Below, piece by piece: positions 1 through 7,351 of a stretch of 10,767 nt of DNA. Under the pieces are notes generated by a model. The model searched no databases. It saw nothing but the letters and a program-made list of their open reading frames with translations, and was not told where the DNA came from. Each line of letters starts with the position of its first letter. Within the stretch, counting starts at the first letter, position 1. Origin of the DNA: an uncultured Lachnospiraceae bacterium. Lineage in GTDB: Bacteria; Bacillota; Clostridia; Lachnospirales; Lachnospiraceae. The translations under genes and the position numbers were made by a program. The DNA is taken from NCBI GenBank assembly GCA_910578845.1, contig CAJTSL010000047.1, positions 1 to 10,767 of the forward strand, read 5' to 3'.

Positions 1-340
1 GATCAATATTTTGCAGGCGACGTACGAGGCGATGCGGGAAGCCGTATCCAAATTGTCCGTTGTGCCGGATCTCTTGTTAAACGATGCCGTAACGATACCG
101 GATCTGCCGATGAAACAGGTGCCGATCATCAAAGGAGACGCCAAAAGTATTTCCATCGGAGCGGCCAGTATCGTGGCGAAAGTAAAAAGAGACCGCCTGA
201 TGGTCGAATATGACGCTATTTTTCCGGAGTATCATTTTGCTTCCAATAAGGGCTATGGTGCACAGACGCATATTGAGGCGCTGAAAAAATACGGACCGTG
301 CCCGATCCACAGAAAGTCTTTTATTACGCACTTTGTTTGA
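1..340 (+). CDS. rnhB: Ribonuclease HII, 3' part (5' end outside window)
   Basis: RNase HII cleaves the RNA strand of RNA/DNA hybrids and nicks at single ribonucleotides left in DNA, in the cytoplasm. The frame is open from base 2 to the TGA at 338-340, so the start and the first two catalytic residues (Asp-Glu of the DEDD set) lie upstream. The remaining two acidic residues are visible: the Asp in LLLNDA (codon 83-85) and the Asp in KGDAK (codon 137-139). The family block GAASIVAKVKRD and the C-terminal YGAQTHIEALKKYGPCPIHR are also typical. A TTG at 11 would start an open frame but lies inside the conserved domain, so it is not the start. It is followed after 18 bases by the FliK-like gene, suggesting one transcript. 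Identification is by motif recognition and is secure. Confidence 0.96.
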   Translation, partial: INILQATYEAMREAVSKLSVVPDLLLNDAVTIPDLPMKQVPIIKGDAKSISIGAASIVAKVKRDRLMVEYDAIFPEYHFASNKGYGAQTHIEALKKYGPCPIHRKSFITHFV

Positions 341-346
341 TTCATT

Positions 347-353
347 GGAGGGG
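347..353 (+). promoter_or_regulatory. Shine-Dalgarno site supporting a TTG start
   Basis: GGAGGGG lies five bases before TTG at 359-361. The next in-frame methionine (464) is 35 codons inside the reading frame, so this site decides in favour of the TTG start for the FliK-like gene. Confidence 0.75.
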
Positions 354-358
354 AAACA

Positions 359-2119
359 TTGCATTTAGGAAACATTTTTCAGCCGAAAAATAACCGGGTA
401 AAGCAGACAGACGTACCGAAAACAAACGGAACGGTTTCCGCAGGCGAAAAAAATTACCGGGTCATGAATGAGATCAGGAATATGGCGCCGGGACAGACCG
501 TTCAGGGAGAGGTAGTCGGAAAAGATGGCAATACGGTACAGATCGCACTCGATCCGGAAACCGTTCTGACTGCCAGATTAGAGCGGGATTTCAATATCGC
601 ACTTGGACAGAGCATGAGTTTTGAGGTCAAGGCAAGCAGCAGTTCCCTGCTTTCTTTGACGCCGCTGTATGCCAATATGGCCAACGAGGCAACGATTCAA
701 AAGGCGCTGGCGGCAGCAGGGCTTTCCGACAGCCTTGATAATATGAAAATGGTGGCAGCCATGATGAAAGAAGGCATGCCGATCGACAGAGACTCCATTG
801 CCTTCGTAAACAGACAGTTGGTTGATTTTCCTGGTGCAAATCCGCTGTCCATTATACAGATGATCCGGCTGGGACTGCCGATCACGGAAGAGAATCTGGA
901 GCAGTTTGCGCTGTATAAAAATTACGAACATCAGATCATACAGAGCGCCGCGCAGATCATGGAAGAAATTCCGCAGACCTTTGCCGCTCTTTTGGCAGAA
1001 GGAAGAGACGCAGAGGCAGTTTCTTTCTATGAACAGATCATAAAAGCATTTATCGGCAGCGAAGCGGCAGGCACAGAAGAAAGCGCGGCCGGAAACCCGC
1101 AGGGCGGAACACCGGGAGATATCGTAAAAGAAGGAGAAATACCGGGGGAGACATCAGAGATTCCCGGCAGGGAGACTGTATCCGGCGATAAGGGACAGAA
1201 TCCTGCAGCGCCGGCAGGCAGCGCTTCCGTGGGAGCGGACGGCATTATGACGGAAAGTACGCAGGGCGGAGAAAATATAGAGAAACCGCTTCTTGCAAAG
1301 GAAATCTGGCAGGAGCTTGGCAGGATGCTGCGAAACTTGGGTGTGGACGAAGAAACGGCGAAGCAGATCAGTAATGGAAATCTTTCGCCCAAAGCTGTGC
1401 TCACACAGATCGGGGAACTTCTTGGCGGTCAGCCGCATGTCATACAGGAAGGATTTCAGGAGTCTGTGAAAGAATTTCTGGGCAGCAGGGCATTTTCGAA
1501 TCTGCTCCAGTCCGAAATGACCGGACAATGGCTGATCAGGCCGGAAGATGTGGCGGAAAAAGAGAATGTAGAACGCCTTTATGAACGGATCAGAGAACAG
1601 ACCGCTAAAATAAGCGAAGCGTTTCAGATGGTGGGAAAAGCGGATGCTGCCGGAGCAAAGAGCGTGCAGAATCTGCAGAACAATGTGGATTTTATGAACC
1701 AGATGAACCACCTTTTTACTTACGTGCAGCTTCCGCTGAAAATGGCGGGCAATCAGGCGCACGGCGATCTATATGTCTATACGAACAAGAAGAGCCTGGC
1801 GAATAAGGACGGAAATGTCAGTGCGCTTCTGCATCTTGATATGGAGCATTTAGGGCCTATGGACGTTTACGTTGCGATGCAGAAAAGCCAGAATAAAGTC
1901 AGCACCAATTTTACGTTAAGAGATGAGGCGGCGCTTGATCTGGTCGCCAAACATATTCACATTCTTAACGAGAGACTGGAGAAACGCGGTTATTCGATGA
2001 ACGCCAATTTTCAGCTGAAAGAGAAAAATGTGCCGCAGACCAACGTGATGCGGGAGATCCTGACACAGAATAAGAATATTTCCGTGCTCAGTAAGACGTC
2101 GTTTGATATGCGCGCATAA
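359..2119 (+). CDS. FliK-like protein (flagellar hook-length control C-terminal-type domain), YlqG-like
   Basis: This is a 586-residue, probably cytoplasmic protein with no signal peptide or membrane segment. The N-terminal part (about 35-110) looks like a small beta-rich domain (PGQTVQGEVVGKDGNTVQIA). A mainly helical middle follows to about 230. A Gly/Pro/Glu-rich low-complexity linker runs from about 239 to 295. The C-terminal part (about 450-545) has the FliK_C look: YVQLPLKM, then HGDLYVY, then LLHLDMEHLGPMDVYV, a helix and a final beta strand. In flagella this domain contacts the FlhB C-terminal domain to switch export from hook to filament. Here the next gene encodes just such an FlhB domain, while the rest of the neighbourhood is housekeeping, as in the B. 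subtilis rnhB-ylqG-ylqH cluster (from memory). Function is unknown. It could be a genuine flagellar protein in a motile strain or a repurposed relative. Start is TTG, chosen from its ribosome binding site. Confidence 0.8.
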   Translation: MHLGNIFQPKNNRVKQTDVPKTNGTVSAGEKNYRVMNEIRNMAPGQTVQGEVVGKDGNTVQIALDPETVLTARLERDFNIALGQSMSFEVKASSSSLLSLTPLYANMANEATIQKALAAAGLSDSLDNMKMVAAMMKEGMPIDRDSIAFVNRQLVDFPGANPLSIIQMIRLGLPITEENLEQFALYKNYEHQIIQSAAQIMEEIPQTFAALLAEGRDAEAVSFYEQIIKAFIGSEAAGTEESAAGNPQGGTPGDIVKEGEIPGETSEIPGRETVSGDKGQNPAAPAGSASVGADGIMTESTQGGENIEKPLLAKEIWQELGRMLRNLGVDEETAKQISNGNLSPKAVLTQIGELLGGQPHVIQEGFQESVKEFLGSRAFSNLLQSEMTGQWLIRPEDVAEKENVERLYERIREQTAKISEAFQMVGKADAAGAKSVQNLQNNVDFMNQMNHLFTYVQLPLKMAGNQAHGDLYVYTNKKSLANKDGNVSALLHLDMEHLGPMDVYVAMQKSQNKVSTNFTLRDEAALDLVAKHIHILNERLEKRGYSMNANFQLKEKNVPQTNVMREILTQNKNISVLSKTSFDMRA

Positions 2120-2164
2120 ATCGACAAACTGCTGACGGGGTGAAAAAGATGTGGGAGAGCAGAG

Positions 2165-2455
2165 ATGGGGAAAGAGAGTGAAAAGAAAGTAAAGCAGGCG
2201 ATCGCGCTCGAATATGACCCGGATAACGAAGCGCCGGTCGTCATTGCGAGCGGAAAAGGCGCTTTGGCTGACAGGATTATAGAGAAAGCAAAAGAAGCCG
2301 CCGTTCCGGTGCATCGGGATGATAAACTTGCGGAAACATTATCCAGACTGGATATCGGAGAAGCGATCCCGCCGGAACTGTATGAGGTCGTGGCAGAGAT
2401 TCTCGTGTTCGTGGACGCTATGGATAAGATCAAGGCAAAACTGTTTAAGAACTAG
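2165..2455 (+). CDS. Stand-alone FlhB C-terminal-type protein (EscU/YscU/HrcU family), YlqH-like
   Basis: The 96-residue product matches only the cytoplasmic C-terminal domain of FlhB-type export-switch proteins. Visible family blocks in order are QAIALEYDPD (11-20), APVVIASGKG (23-32), VPV (47-49), LAETL (55-59) and IGEAIPPELYEVVAEIL (64-80). The four-helix membrane domain and the NPTH self-cleavage motif, which in FlhB lie just ahead of the first block, are absent: residues 7-10 are KVKQ or similar. No frame upstream restores them, as the gene begins 45 bases after the FliK-like stop with a GGGAG site seven bases before the ATG. It resembles B. subtilis YlqH. Because its FliK-like neighbour carries the domain that FlhB normally binds, a direct partnership is a reasonable inference. 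It is unlikely to be a broken flhB, since the frame is clean and has its own start signal. Confidence 0.85.
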   Translation: MGKESEKKVKQAIALEYDPDNEAPVVIASGKGALADRIIEKAKEAAVPVHRDDKLAETLSRLDIGEAIPPELYEVVAEILVFVDAMDKIKAKLFKN

Positions 2456-2492
2456 AATACCTGCTGTGTGAAAAACATTAATATATGAAAAA

Positions 2493-2900
2493 ATGATAAA
2501 AGAACATAAAAAAGTAAATGGAGCAGTAAAAAAAGAACCCGTCAGTGCGCGGGCCGTCGGCATGGAGCGGGAAAAGATGGCCTGCCGGTATCTGAAAGAA
2601 CGCGGAGTCCGGATAAAAGAGCGGAATTTCCGGTGCAGGCAGGGAGAGATCGACCTGATCGGTTACGATGGAGAATATTTGGTCTTTTTTGAGGTAAAAT
2701 ACAGAAAGGCTGCTTCAAAAGGAAGCGCATCGGAAGCTGTAGACAGCCGTAAACAAAAAAAGATATGCCGGGTTTCAGATTACTACCGGATGATTCATAA
2801 CTGTCCGTCAGATACGGCGATCCGTTATGATGTGATCGCCATTGACGGAGAACAGGTGAACTGGATACGGAATGCGTTCTTTTACTGCGGGATGCAGTAG
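2493..2900 (+). CDS. yraN: YraN/UPF0102 family protein, nuclease-fold
   Basis: A 135-residue cytoplasmic protein of the UPF0102 family, which has a restriction-endonuclease-like (Holliday-junction-resolvase-like) fold and is often found beside rnhB. The family pattern is clear: G23xxxE27xxA30..YLKERG, then NFRCRQGEIDLIGYDG (45-60), FFEVKYR (65-71) and EAVDSRKQKK (81-90), then RYDVIAI (111-117). Asp54, Glu67 and Lys69 form the PD-(D/E)xK-type set. The biochemical role in cells is not established. The ATG at 2493 has no clear ribosome binding site, but the conserved domain begins around residue 20 and a stop at 2469 limits extension. The internal ATG at 2562 would cut into the conserved GxxxE helix. 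It lies 37 bases after the FlhB-like gene and 27 before pgeF, within the same operon. Confidence 0.9.
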   Translation: MIKEHKKVNGAVKKEPVSARAVGMEREKMACRYLKERGVRIKERNFRCRQGEIDLIGYDGEYLVFFEVKYRKAASKGSASEAVDSRKQKKICRVSDYYRMIHNCPSDTAIRYDVIAIDGEQVNWIRNAFFYCGMQ

Positions 2901-2927
2901 CCAAAAAATTTTGACAGGAAGGATACG

Positions 2928-3794
2928 ATGATCCGAATGAATATAAAAAGAAAAGACAGCACTGTGAAAATGCGGCGAAACAGAAGCGGAAAGGTGGAAT
3001 ATCTTACCTTTCCGCTTTTGGAAGAAACCGGAATTGTCCGGCATCTTTTTTCTACGAGGATGGGCGGCGTCAGTGAGGGAATCTTCTCGTCTATGAATCT
3101 CAGTTATACGAGGGGGGATGACAAAGAAGCGGTGGATGAAAATTACCGCAGGATCGCACAGACGCTCGGGTGTGAAGTGACTGATATTGTCTGTTCCGAT
3201 CAGACGCATACGACGAATATCCGGGTGGTCAAAGCGGAAGATAAGGGGAAAGGAATTCTGTTTCCAAAAGATTATACGGATATCGACGGAATGATTACCA
3301 ATGTGGAAGGAATCGTTCTGGCAACTTTTTATGCGGATTGTGTGCCGCTTTTTTTCGTGGATACAAAAAGGAGAGCGGTCGGATTATCCCATTCCGGCTG
3401 GAGGGGAACGGCCGGCCGGATGGGGGCGCGTACGATAGAAGCAATGGGCAGAGAATACGGTACCCGGCCGGAAGATGTCGTTGCGGCGATTGGGCCGTCT
3501 ATCTGCAGGGACTGCTATGAAGTCAGTAAAGATGTAGCAGACATTTTCTTGCGGGAGTTTGATAAACCGGGGCAGGATAAGGCGATTTTGGATGAAAAAG
3601 GCGGCGGCAAATATCAGCTGGATCTGTGGGAGGCCAACAGAATTGTTCTGTTAGAAGCCGGGGTGCCAATGGAACACATACAGGTAACGGATATCTGTAC
3701 CTGCTGTAATCCTTTCTTTTTGTTCTCCCATAGGGCAAGTCAGGGAAAACGTGGAAATTTAGGCGCGTTTTTGGGACTTTTGCCTGTGAATTAA
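2928..3794 (+). CDS. pgeF: Purine nucleoside phosphorylase / peptidoglycan editing factor, laccase-domain (YfiH) family
   Basis: Members of this family (formerly called polyphenol oxidase or DUF152; human relative LACC1/FAMIN) phosphorolyse purine nucleosides and can deaminate adenosine. E. coli YfiH is also linked to keeping peptidoglycan composition correct. The 288-residue protein shows all core blocks: HLFSTRMGGVSEG (39-51), SDQTHTTNI (90-98), FYADCVPL (134-141), GLSHSGWRGT (152-161), AAIGPSICRDCYEV (186-199) and a Cys-rich end near 257-260 followed by FFLFSHRAS. The metal ligands His94, Cys138 and His155 are present. A GGAAGG site (2917-2922) five bases upstream supports the ATG at 2928. 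The first 22 residues are basic and less conserved. It is the last gene of the rnhB operon. No convincing hairpin terminator follows it. Confidence 0.92.
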   Translation: MIRMNIKRKDSTVKMRRNRSGKVEYLTFPLLEETGIVRHLFSTRMGGVSEGIFSSMNLSYTRGDDKEAVDENYRRIAQTLGCEVTDIVCSDQTHTTNIRVVKAEDKGKGILFPKDYTDIDGMITNVEGIVLATFYADCVPLFFVDTKRRAVGLSHSGWRGTAGRMGARTIEAMGREYGTRPEDVVAAIGPSICRDCYEVSKDVADIFLREFDKPGQDKAILDEKGGGKYQLDLWEANRIVLLEAGVPMEHIQVTDICTCCNPFFLFSHRASQGKRGNLGAFLGLLPVN

Positions 3795-3900
3795 GAAAAA
3801 CTTAATTAATTTCCCATATATTCCTTTCATTTTATATGTTTCAATAAGATCAGGCGTGAAAACCCTGGATGCAGGGGAGTTATTTCCCGCGGTTTCAAAA

Positions 3901-3910
3901 GAGGAGGTGA
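3901..3910 (+). promoter_or_regulatory. Shine-Dalgarno site fixing the response-regulator start
   Basis: GAGGAGGTGA ends five bases before the ATG at 3916. The reading frame is open back to a GTG at 3856, but that codon has no such site, and the receiver domain starts exactly at the ATG (MANILVCDDD). The GTG extension is therefore not used here. Confidence 0.85.
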
Positions 3911-3915
3911 AGCAG

Positions 3916-4608
3916 ATGGCGAATATTCTTGTATGTGACGACGATAAAGAGATCGTAGATGCGATAGAGATTTATCTGCTGCAGGAAGGCTATCAGATTT
4001 ATAAAGCATATGATGGCGAGCAGGCGATCCGGATTTTAAAGGAAAAAACGGTTCATTTGCTGATTCTGGATATCATGATGCCGAAGTTGGATGGTATTCA
4101 TGCGACTTTAAAAATCAGAGAGTATTCCAGTATTCCGATCATTATTCTTTCCGCCAAATCCGAAGACAGCGATAAGATCCTGGGACTGAATATCGGGGCG
4201 GACGATTATGTAACGAAACCGTTTAATCCGCTTGAACTGGTTGCAAGGGTAAAATCCAACCTCAGACGGTATACGATGCTGGGCAGTCTGAATACGGAAA
4301 ATAATGCGCTGTTTCGTGTAGGCGGTCTGTGTATCGATGATGATACGAAAGAAGTTACGGTAGATGGAGAAAGTGTGAAGCTGACGCCGATTGAATATAA
4401 TATTTTGCTTCTGCTTGTCAAAAACTGCGGCAGAGTGTTTTCGATCGATCAGATTTATGAAAGCATCTGGAACGAAGAAGCGATCGGTGCGGATAATACG
4501 GTTGCCGTACATATCAGGCATATCAGAGAGAAGATTGAAATAAACCCGAAGGATCCACGATACCTGAAAGTAGTGTGGGGCGTGGGCTACAAGATCGAGA
4601 AACAATAA
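3916..4608 (+). CDS. OmpR/PhoB-family response regulator, partner of the adjacent sensor kinase
   Basis: A 230-residue DNA-binding response regulator. The receiver domain covers about 1-118: acidic pocket Asp8/Asp9/Asp10, phospho-acceptor Asp52 in LLILDIMMPKLDG, switch Ser79 in IIILSAKS and Lys101 in YVTKPFNP. The C-terminal winged helix covers about 132-228, with SVKLTPIEYNILLLLVKN and the recognition-helix region AVHIRHIREKIE, ending in the usual VWGVGYKIE. Phosphorylation by the kinase encoded 13 bases downstream presumably controls promoter binding. Targets cannot be read from the sequence. It resembles VanR-type regulators common in Clostridia, but I see no basis for naming it. The 121 bases before it hold the leader and probably the operon promoter, which I could not place. 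Confidence 0.95.
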   Translation: MANILVCDDDKEIVDAIEIYLLQEGYQIYKAYDGEQAIRILKEKTVHLLILDIMMPKLDGIHATLKIREYSSIPIIILSAKSEDSDKILGLNIGADDYVTKPFNPLELVARVKSNLRRYTMLGSLNTENNALFRVGGLCIDDDTKEVTVDGESVKLTPIEYNILLLLVKNCGRVFSIDQIYESIWNEEAIGADNTVAVHIRHIREKIEINPKDPRYLKVVWGVGYKIEKQ

Positions 4609-4621
4609 AAGAGGTGGGAAT

Positions 4622-7267
4622 ATGGGAAATAAGAAAAAGGGAAGAGCCGGCAGAGGCGTCAGAGGATTTTTGTACCTGCTGCAGCATGTTCTGCTTGCCG
4701 CAGCGGCAGTTGCATTATTGGTCATCACAACAGGTTCTACGGTTATGATACATGGATTATGGGGAACACAGAGCTATAGTCTGCACGCTTCCGATCAGGA
4801 GAAAATATATGAAGAGTCCGAACTTTTTCATACGATCTATGGGCGGGCGGTAGCGGATATCATACGGGTCGGCGTTATCAGAAGCCAGTTAGAGACCGAT
4901 GGAGAATTTGACGGGAAAAAGATCATTGATGTGACGGCTTATAATTATCGTGACCAGGGGATGCCGGAACAGTATGTGACCGCGAGATATTATCTGGAAG
5001 ATCTGCTGAAATGGCAGAAATACGGAATGGAATTTTCCACGGTATCCATGACGACGAAACAGCTTAAAGAATTTCTGGCAGATAAGACGATGATGACCGT
5101 TGTGGATCCGGACAGCAAATATTATAATACGTCTGACGCCAACTATATGAAATCGGATATCGGCAGTTATACCTTTGTTGACGATGTTTCTTCCAATATG
5201 CTGCCGGATGGAGACGACGACTGGTGGTATACGGATGAAGAAACGATAGAATTTGATGTTCTGGTCAACCGCTATAAGTCTGTTGATGGTAAAAACATTG
5301 AAGAATATACGGCGGATCTGACGTCATACCGCGGATTGTGTGACAGCGTGGAGGCGGCTATGAACAGTCTTGCCTATAATTACGAGGAATATCTTTCCTA
5401 TCAGGAATATTACGACAGCCAGAATACAAATTTGCGTTATTGCATTGAGAAAACAGTGGGCAGCCATACGGAATATTTCACCAACATGGAAGACCTGATC
5501 AGTATGGATAAGCTCAAAAGTGCTTTAAAAAATGAAAGCATGGCAGATTTTTTCAGTGAAAATTTCGATGGAAAATTCGGCGGTGTAAACGGCGGAAAAT
5601 ATTTGTACTACAGTCCGTCCGAAATGATCTACGAAAGCAATTCGTCTATTCGTGAGAGTACGATAAGCGATATTGTAAAAAATTATGATTATGCTTATCC
5701 GGAAAGTATCAGAATCTGGATCGGCGTCGATTCCACTTATCCGGTGAGCGATGCTTTTGCACAGGGAAAAGCCGGTTTTCAAAATTATCTGCCCTATTTC
5801 TGGCAGTGGGTCATTCTGGCAGCGGCAGCGGTGATACTCTATCTTGTACTGCTGGTATATCTGACGGGAGCAACCGGACGCGATATCGATGAAGAAGGGA
5901 ATGCCCGTATCAGACTGAACGGCTTTGACAAAATACCGACCGAGGCGGCAGTGATCGGCGGACTTGTATGTGCGTTCGTAATATGCTGCGCAGGAATATC
6001 GATCGTTACCGAGGGCGCATGGGATAACAGGAAATGGAGCAGCGATTTAAACATTGAAAATATTTATTCGCCGTGGTTTAAAATAGCGGCAGGAGCCATT
6101 GTATTTTTGATCGATGTGATCTTTTGCTTCTTTTATTATAGTTTTGTCAGAAGAATCAGGGCCAAAGTGTTCTGGCAGAACAGTTATTTAAAACGGATCG
6201 TGCACAAGTGCGCAGACCTGATCCTTGAAGTATACGATAATGGAAGCATCGTTGTCAGAACATGGGTGCCGTATTTCATTTTCCTGGCATTTAATCTGCT
6301 GATGCTGATGTTTGGACTTTTTACAGAATTCCCGGCGTTGTTGGGATTGTTCATCGCTTTTGTCATCGATATGGTGATCGGTGCAATGCTTTATATCGAT
6401 GTGAAGGAAAGACAGAATATCGTCACGGGGATTGAGAAGATTGCAAAAGGAGATTTTGCTTACCAGATCAAACAGGAGAATCTGCACGGAGATAATCTTG
6501 TATTGGCCAAATCCGTCAACAGTATCGGAAACGGTATCAAGAACGCGGTAGAAGTCAGCATGAAAGACGAGCGTATGAAGGCGGATCTGATCACGAATGT
6601 TTCGCATGACATCAAAACGCCGCTTACTTCCATCATCAATTATGTGGATCTGATCAAGCGGGAGGACGTGGAAAATGAACGCGTCCGCAGTTATATCAAG
6701 GTATTGGATGAAAAATCCCAGCGTCTGAAGCAGCTGACCGACGATCTGGTGGAGGCGAGCAAAATATCTTCCGGGAATATTAATCTGCATTTTGAGAAGA
6801 TCAATCTGTTAGAGCTCGTCAATCAGACAATCGGGGAATTCTCCGAGAAGTTTGAGAAAAAGTGCCTGACGAGCGTGATCAATGTCAATACGCAGAATGC
6901 GGTGATCGAAGCTGACAGCAGAAGCACCTGGCGTGTTATGGAGAACCTGTTCAATAACATTTATAAATACGCGTTGGAAGGCACAAGAGTTTATATTGCC
7001 ATTTGCGGCAGGAGTACCGAAGGAGAGAAACAGCGGGAAATGGTGGAAATATCCATTAAAAATATTTCCGCTAAAGAATTAAATTGTAATCCGGACGAAT
7101 TGACGGAACGCTTCATCAGGGGTGATGAATCCAGAACGACGGAAGGCAGCGGACTTGGCCTTTCTATAGCCAAAAACCTGACAGAAGCGCAAAACGGCAC
7201 ATTTGAGATCATTCTGGATGGAGACTTGTTTAAGGTGATCCTCACATTTCCGGTGTTGCAGGCATGA
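4622..7267 (+). CDS. Membrane sensor histidine kinase with large extracellular domain
   Basis: An 881-residue kinase. TM1 is at about 16-43, followed by an external domain of about 345 residues (46-390) that is rich in Tyr and acidic residues and has only two Cys (240, 274). Further hydrophobic segments are at about 393-416, 441-463, 488-509, 551-572 and 574-597. A HAMP-like linker (GIEKIAKGDFAYQI) leads to the HisKA block NVSHDIKTPL with phospho-acceptor His662. The ATPase domain has an N-box (ENLFNNIYKYA, Asn778), FIRGDESR and GSGLGLSIAKNL (842-853). The usual DxGxG motif is replaced by KNIS (Asn814), a variant I recall from many clostridial kinases, so the enzyme is probably active. GAGGTGGG lies just before the ATG. 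It is co-transcribed with the regulator. The signal sensed is unknown: the external domain matches nothing I recognise. Confidence 0.93.
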   Translation: MGNKKKGRAGRGVRGFLYLLQHVLLAAAAVALLVITTGSTVMIHGLWGTQSYSLHASDQEKIYEESELFHTIYGRAVADIIRVGVIRSQLETDGEFDGKKIIDVTAYNYRDQGMPEQYVTARYYLEDLLKWQKYGMEFSTVSMTTKQLKEFLADKTMMTVVDPDSKYYNTSDANYMKSDIGSYTFVDDVSSNMLPDGDDDWWYTDEETIEFDVLVNRYKSVDGKNIEEYTADLTSYRGLCDSVEAAMNSLAYNYEEYLSYQEYYDSQNTNLRYCIEKTVGSHTEYFTNMEDLISMDKLKSALKNESMADFFSENFDGKFGGVNGGKYLYYSPSEMIYESNSSIRESTISDIVKNYDYAYPESIRIWIGVDSTYPVSDAFAQGKAGFQNYLPYFWQWVILAAAAVILYLVLLVYLTGATGRDIDEEGNARIRLNGFDKIPTEAAVIGGLVCAFVICCAGISIVTEGAWDNRKWSSDLNIENIYSPWFKIAAGAIVFLIDVIFCFFYYSFVRRIRAKVFWQNSYLKRIVHKCADLILEVYDNGSIVVRTWVPYFIFLAFNLLMLMFGLFTEFPALLGLFIAFVIDMVIGAMLYIDVKERQNIVTGIEKIAKGDFAYQIKQENLHGDNLVLAKSVNSIGNGIKNAVEVSMKDERMKADLITNVSHDIKTPLTSIINYVDLIKREDVENERVRSYIKVLDEKSQRLKQLTDDLVEASKISSGNINLHFEKINLLELVNQTIGEFSEKFEKKCLTSVINVNTQNAVIEADSRSTWRVMENLFNNIYKYALEGTRVYIAICGRSTEGEKQREMVEISIKNISAKELNCNPDELTERFIRGDESRTTEGSGLGLSIAKNLTEAQNGTFEIILDGDLFKVILTFPVLQA

Positions 7268-7302
7268 TCGAATCATGATATAAGAGTCAGAGGTTTAAAG
7301 AT

Positions 7303-7338
7303 TAAAATTTCCAGGGTTTGGATACCCTGGAAATTTTA
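7303..7338. terminator. Bidirectional hairpin terminator between the kinase and the collagen-like gene
   Basis: A perfect 15-bp stem: TAAAATTTCCAGGGT (7303-7317) pairs with ACCCTGGAAATTTTA (7324-7338) around the six-base loop TTGGAT. The arms carry a GC core with an A/T outer part, so transcripts in either direction end in a U-rich stretch. It sits 36 bases after the kinase stop and 14 bases after the collagen-like gene's stop on the other strand, so it can serve both convergent genes. Confidence 0.9.
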
Positions 7339-7351
7339 TTGCCGGGGCGGA

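Noticed and set aside
1154..1762. Long open frame (202 codons) on the - strand inside the FliK-like gene
   Set aside because: It has no family motifs and His/Phe/Arg-rich composition typical of an antisense shadow. The + strand frame over the same bases has a start signal and a recognisable domain.
3795..3855. Sigma-A promoter for the two-component operon
   Set aside because: The A/T-rich stretch offers several weak -10-like hexamers, but none has a -35 partner at 16-18 bases, so no site can be supported.
3856..3915. N-terminal extension of the response regulator from a GTG at 3856
   Set aside because: There is no ribosome binding site before the GTG. The ATG at 3916 has an excellent one and starts exactly at the receiver domain.
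4108..4728. Long - strand open frame (206 codons) spanning the regulator/kinase junction
   Set aside because: It is antisense to the receiver and winged-helix coding regions and has no recognisable features.
6188..6790. Long open frame (200 codons) on the - strand inside the sensor kinase
   Set aside because: It covers the kinase's HAMP-like linker and HisKA region, where the + strand coding is certain. The antisense protein shows no recognisable pattern.
7263..7277. Small hairpin CATGAT/ATCATG at the kinase stop codon
   Set aside because: It has only six A/T-rich base pairs with a three-base loop. The much stronger hairpin 25 bases downstream explains termination.
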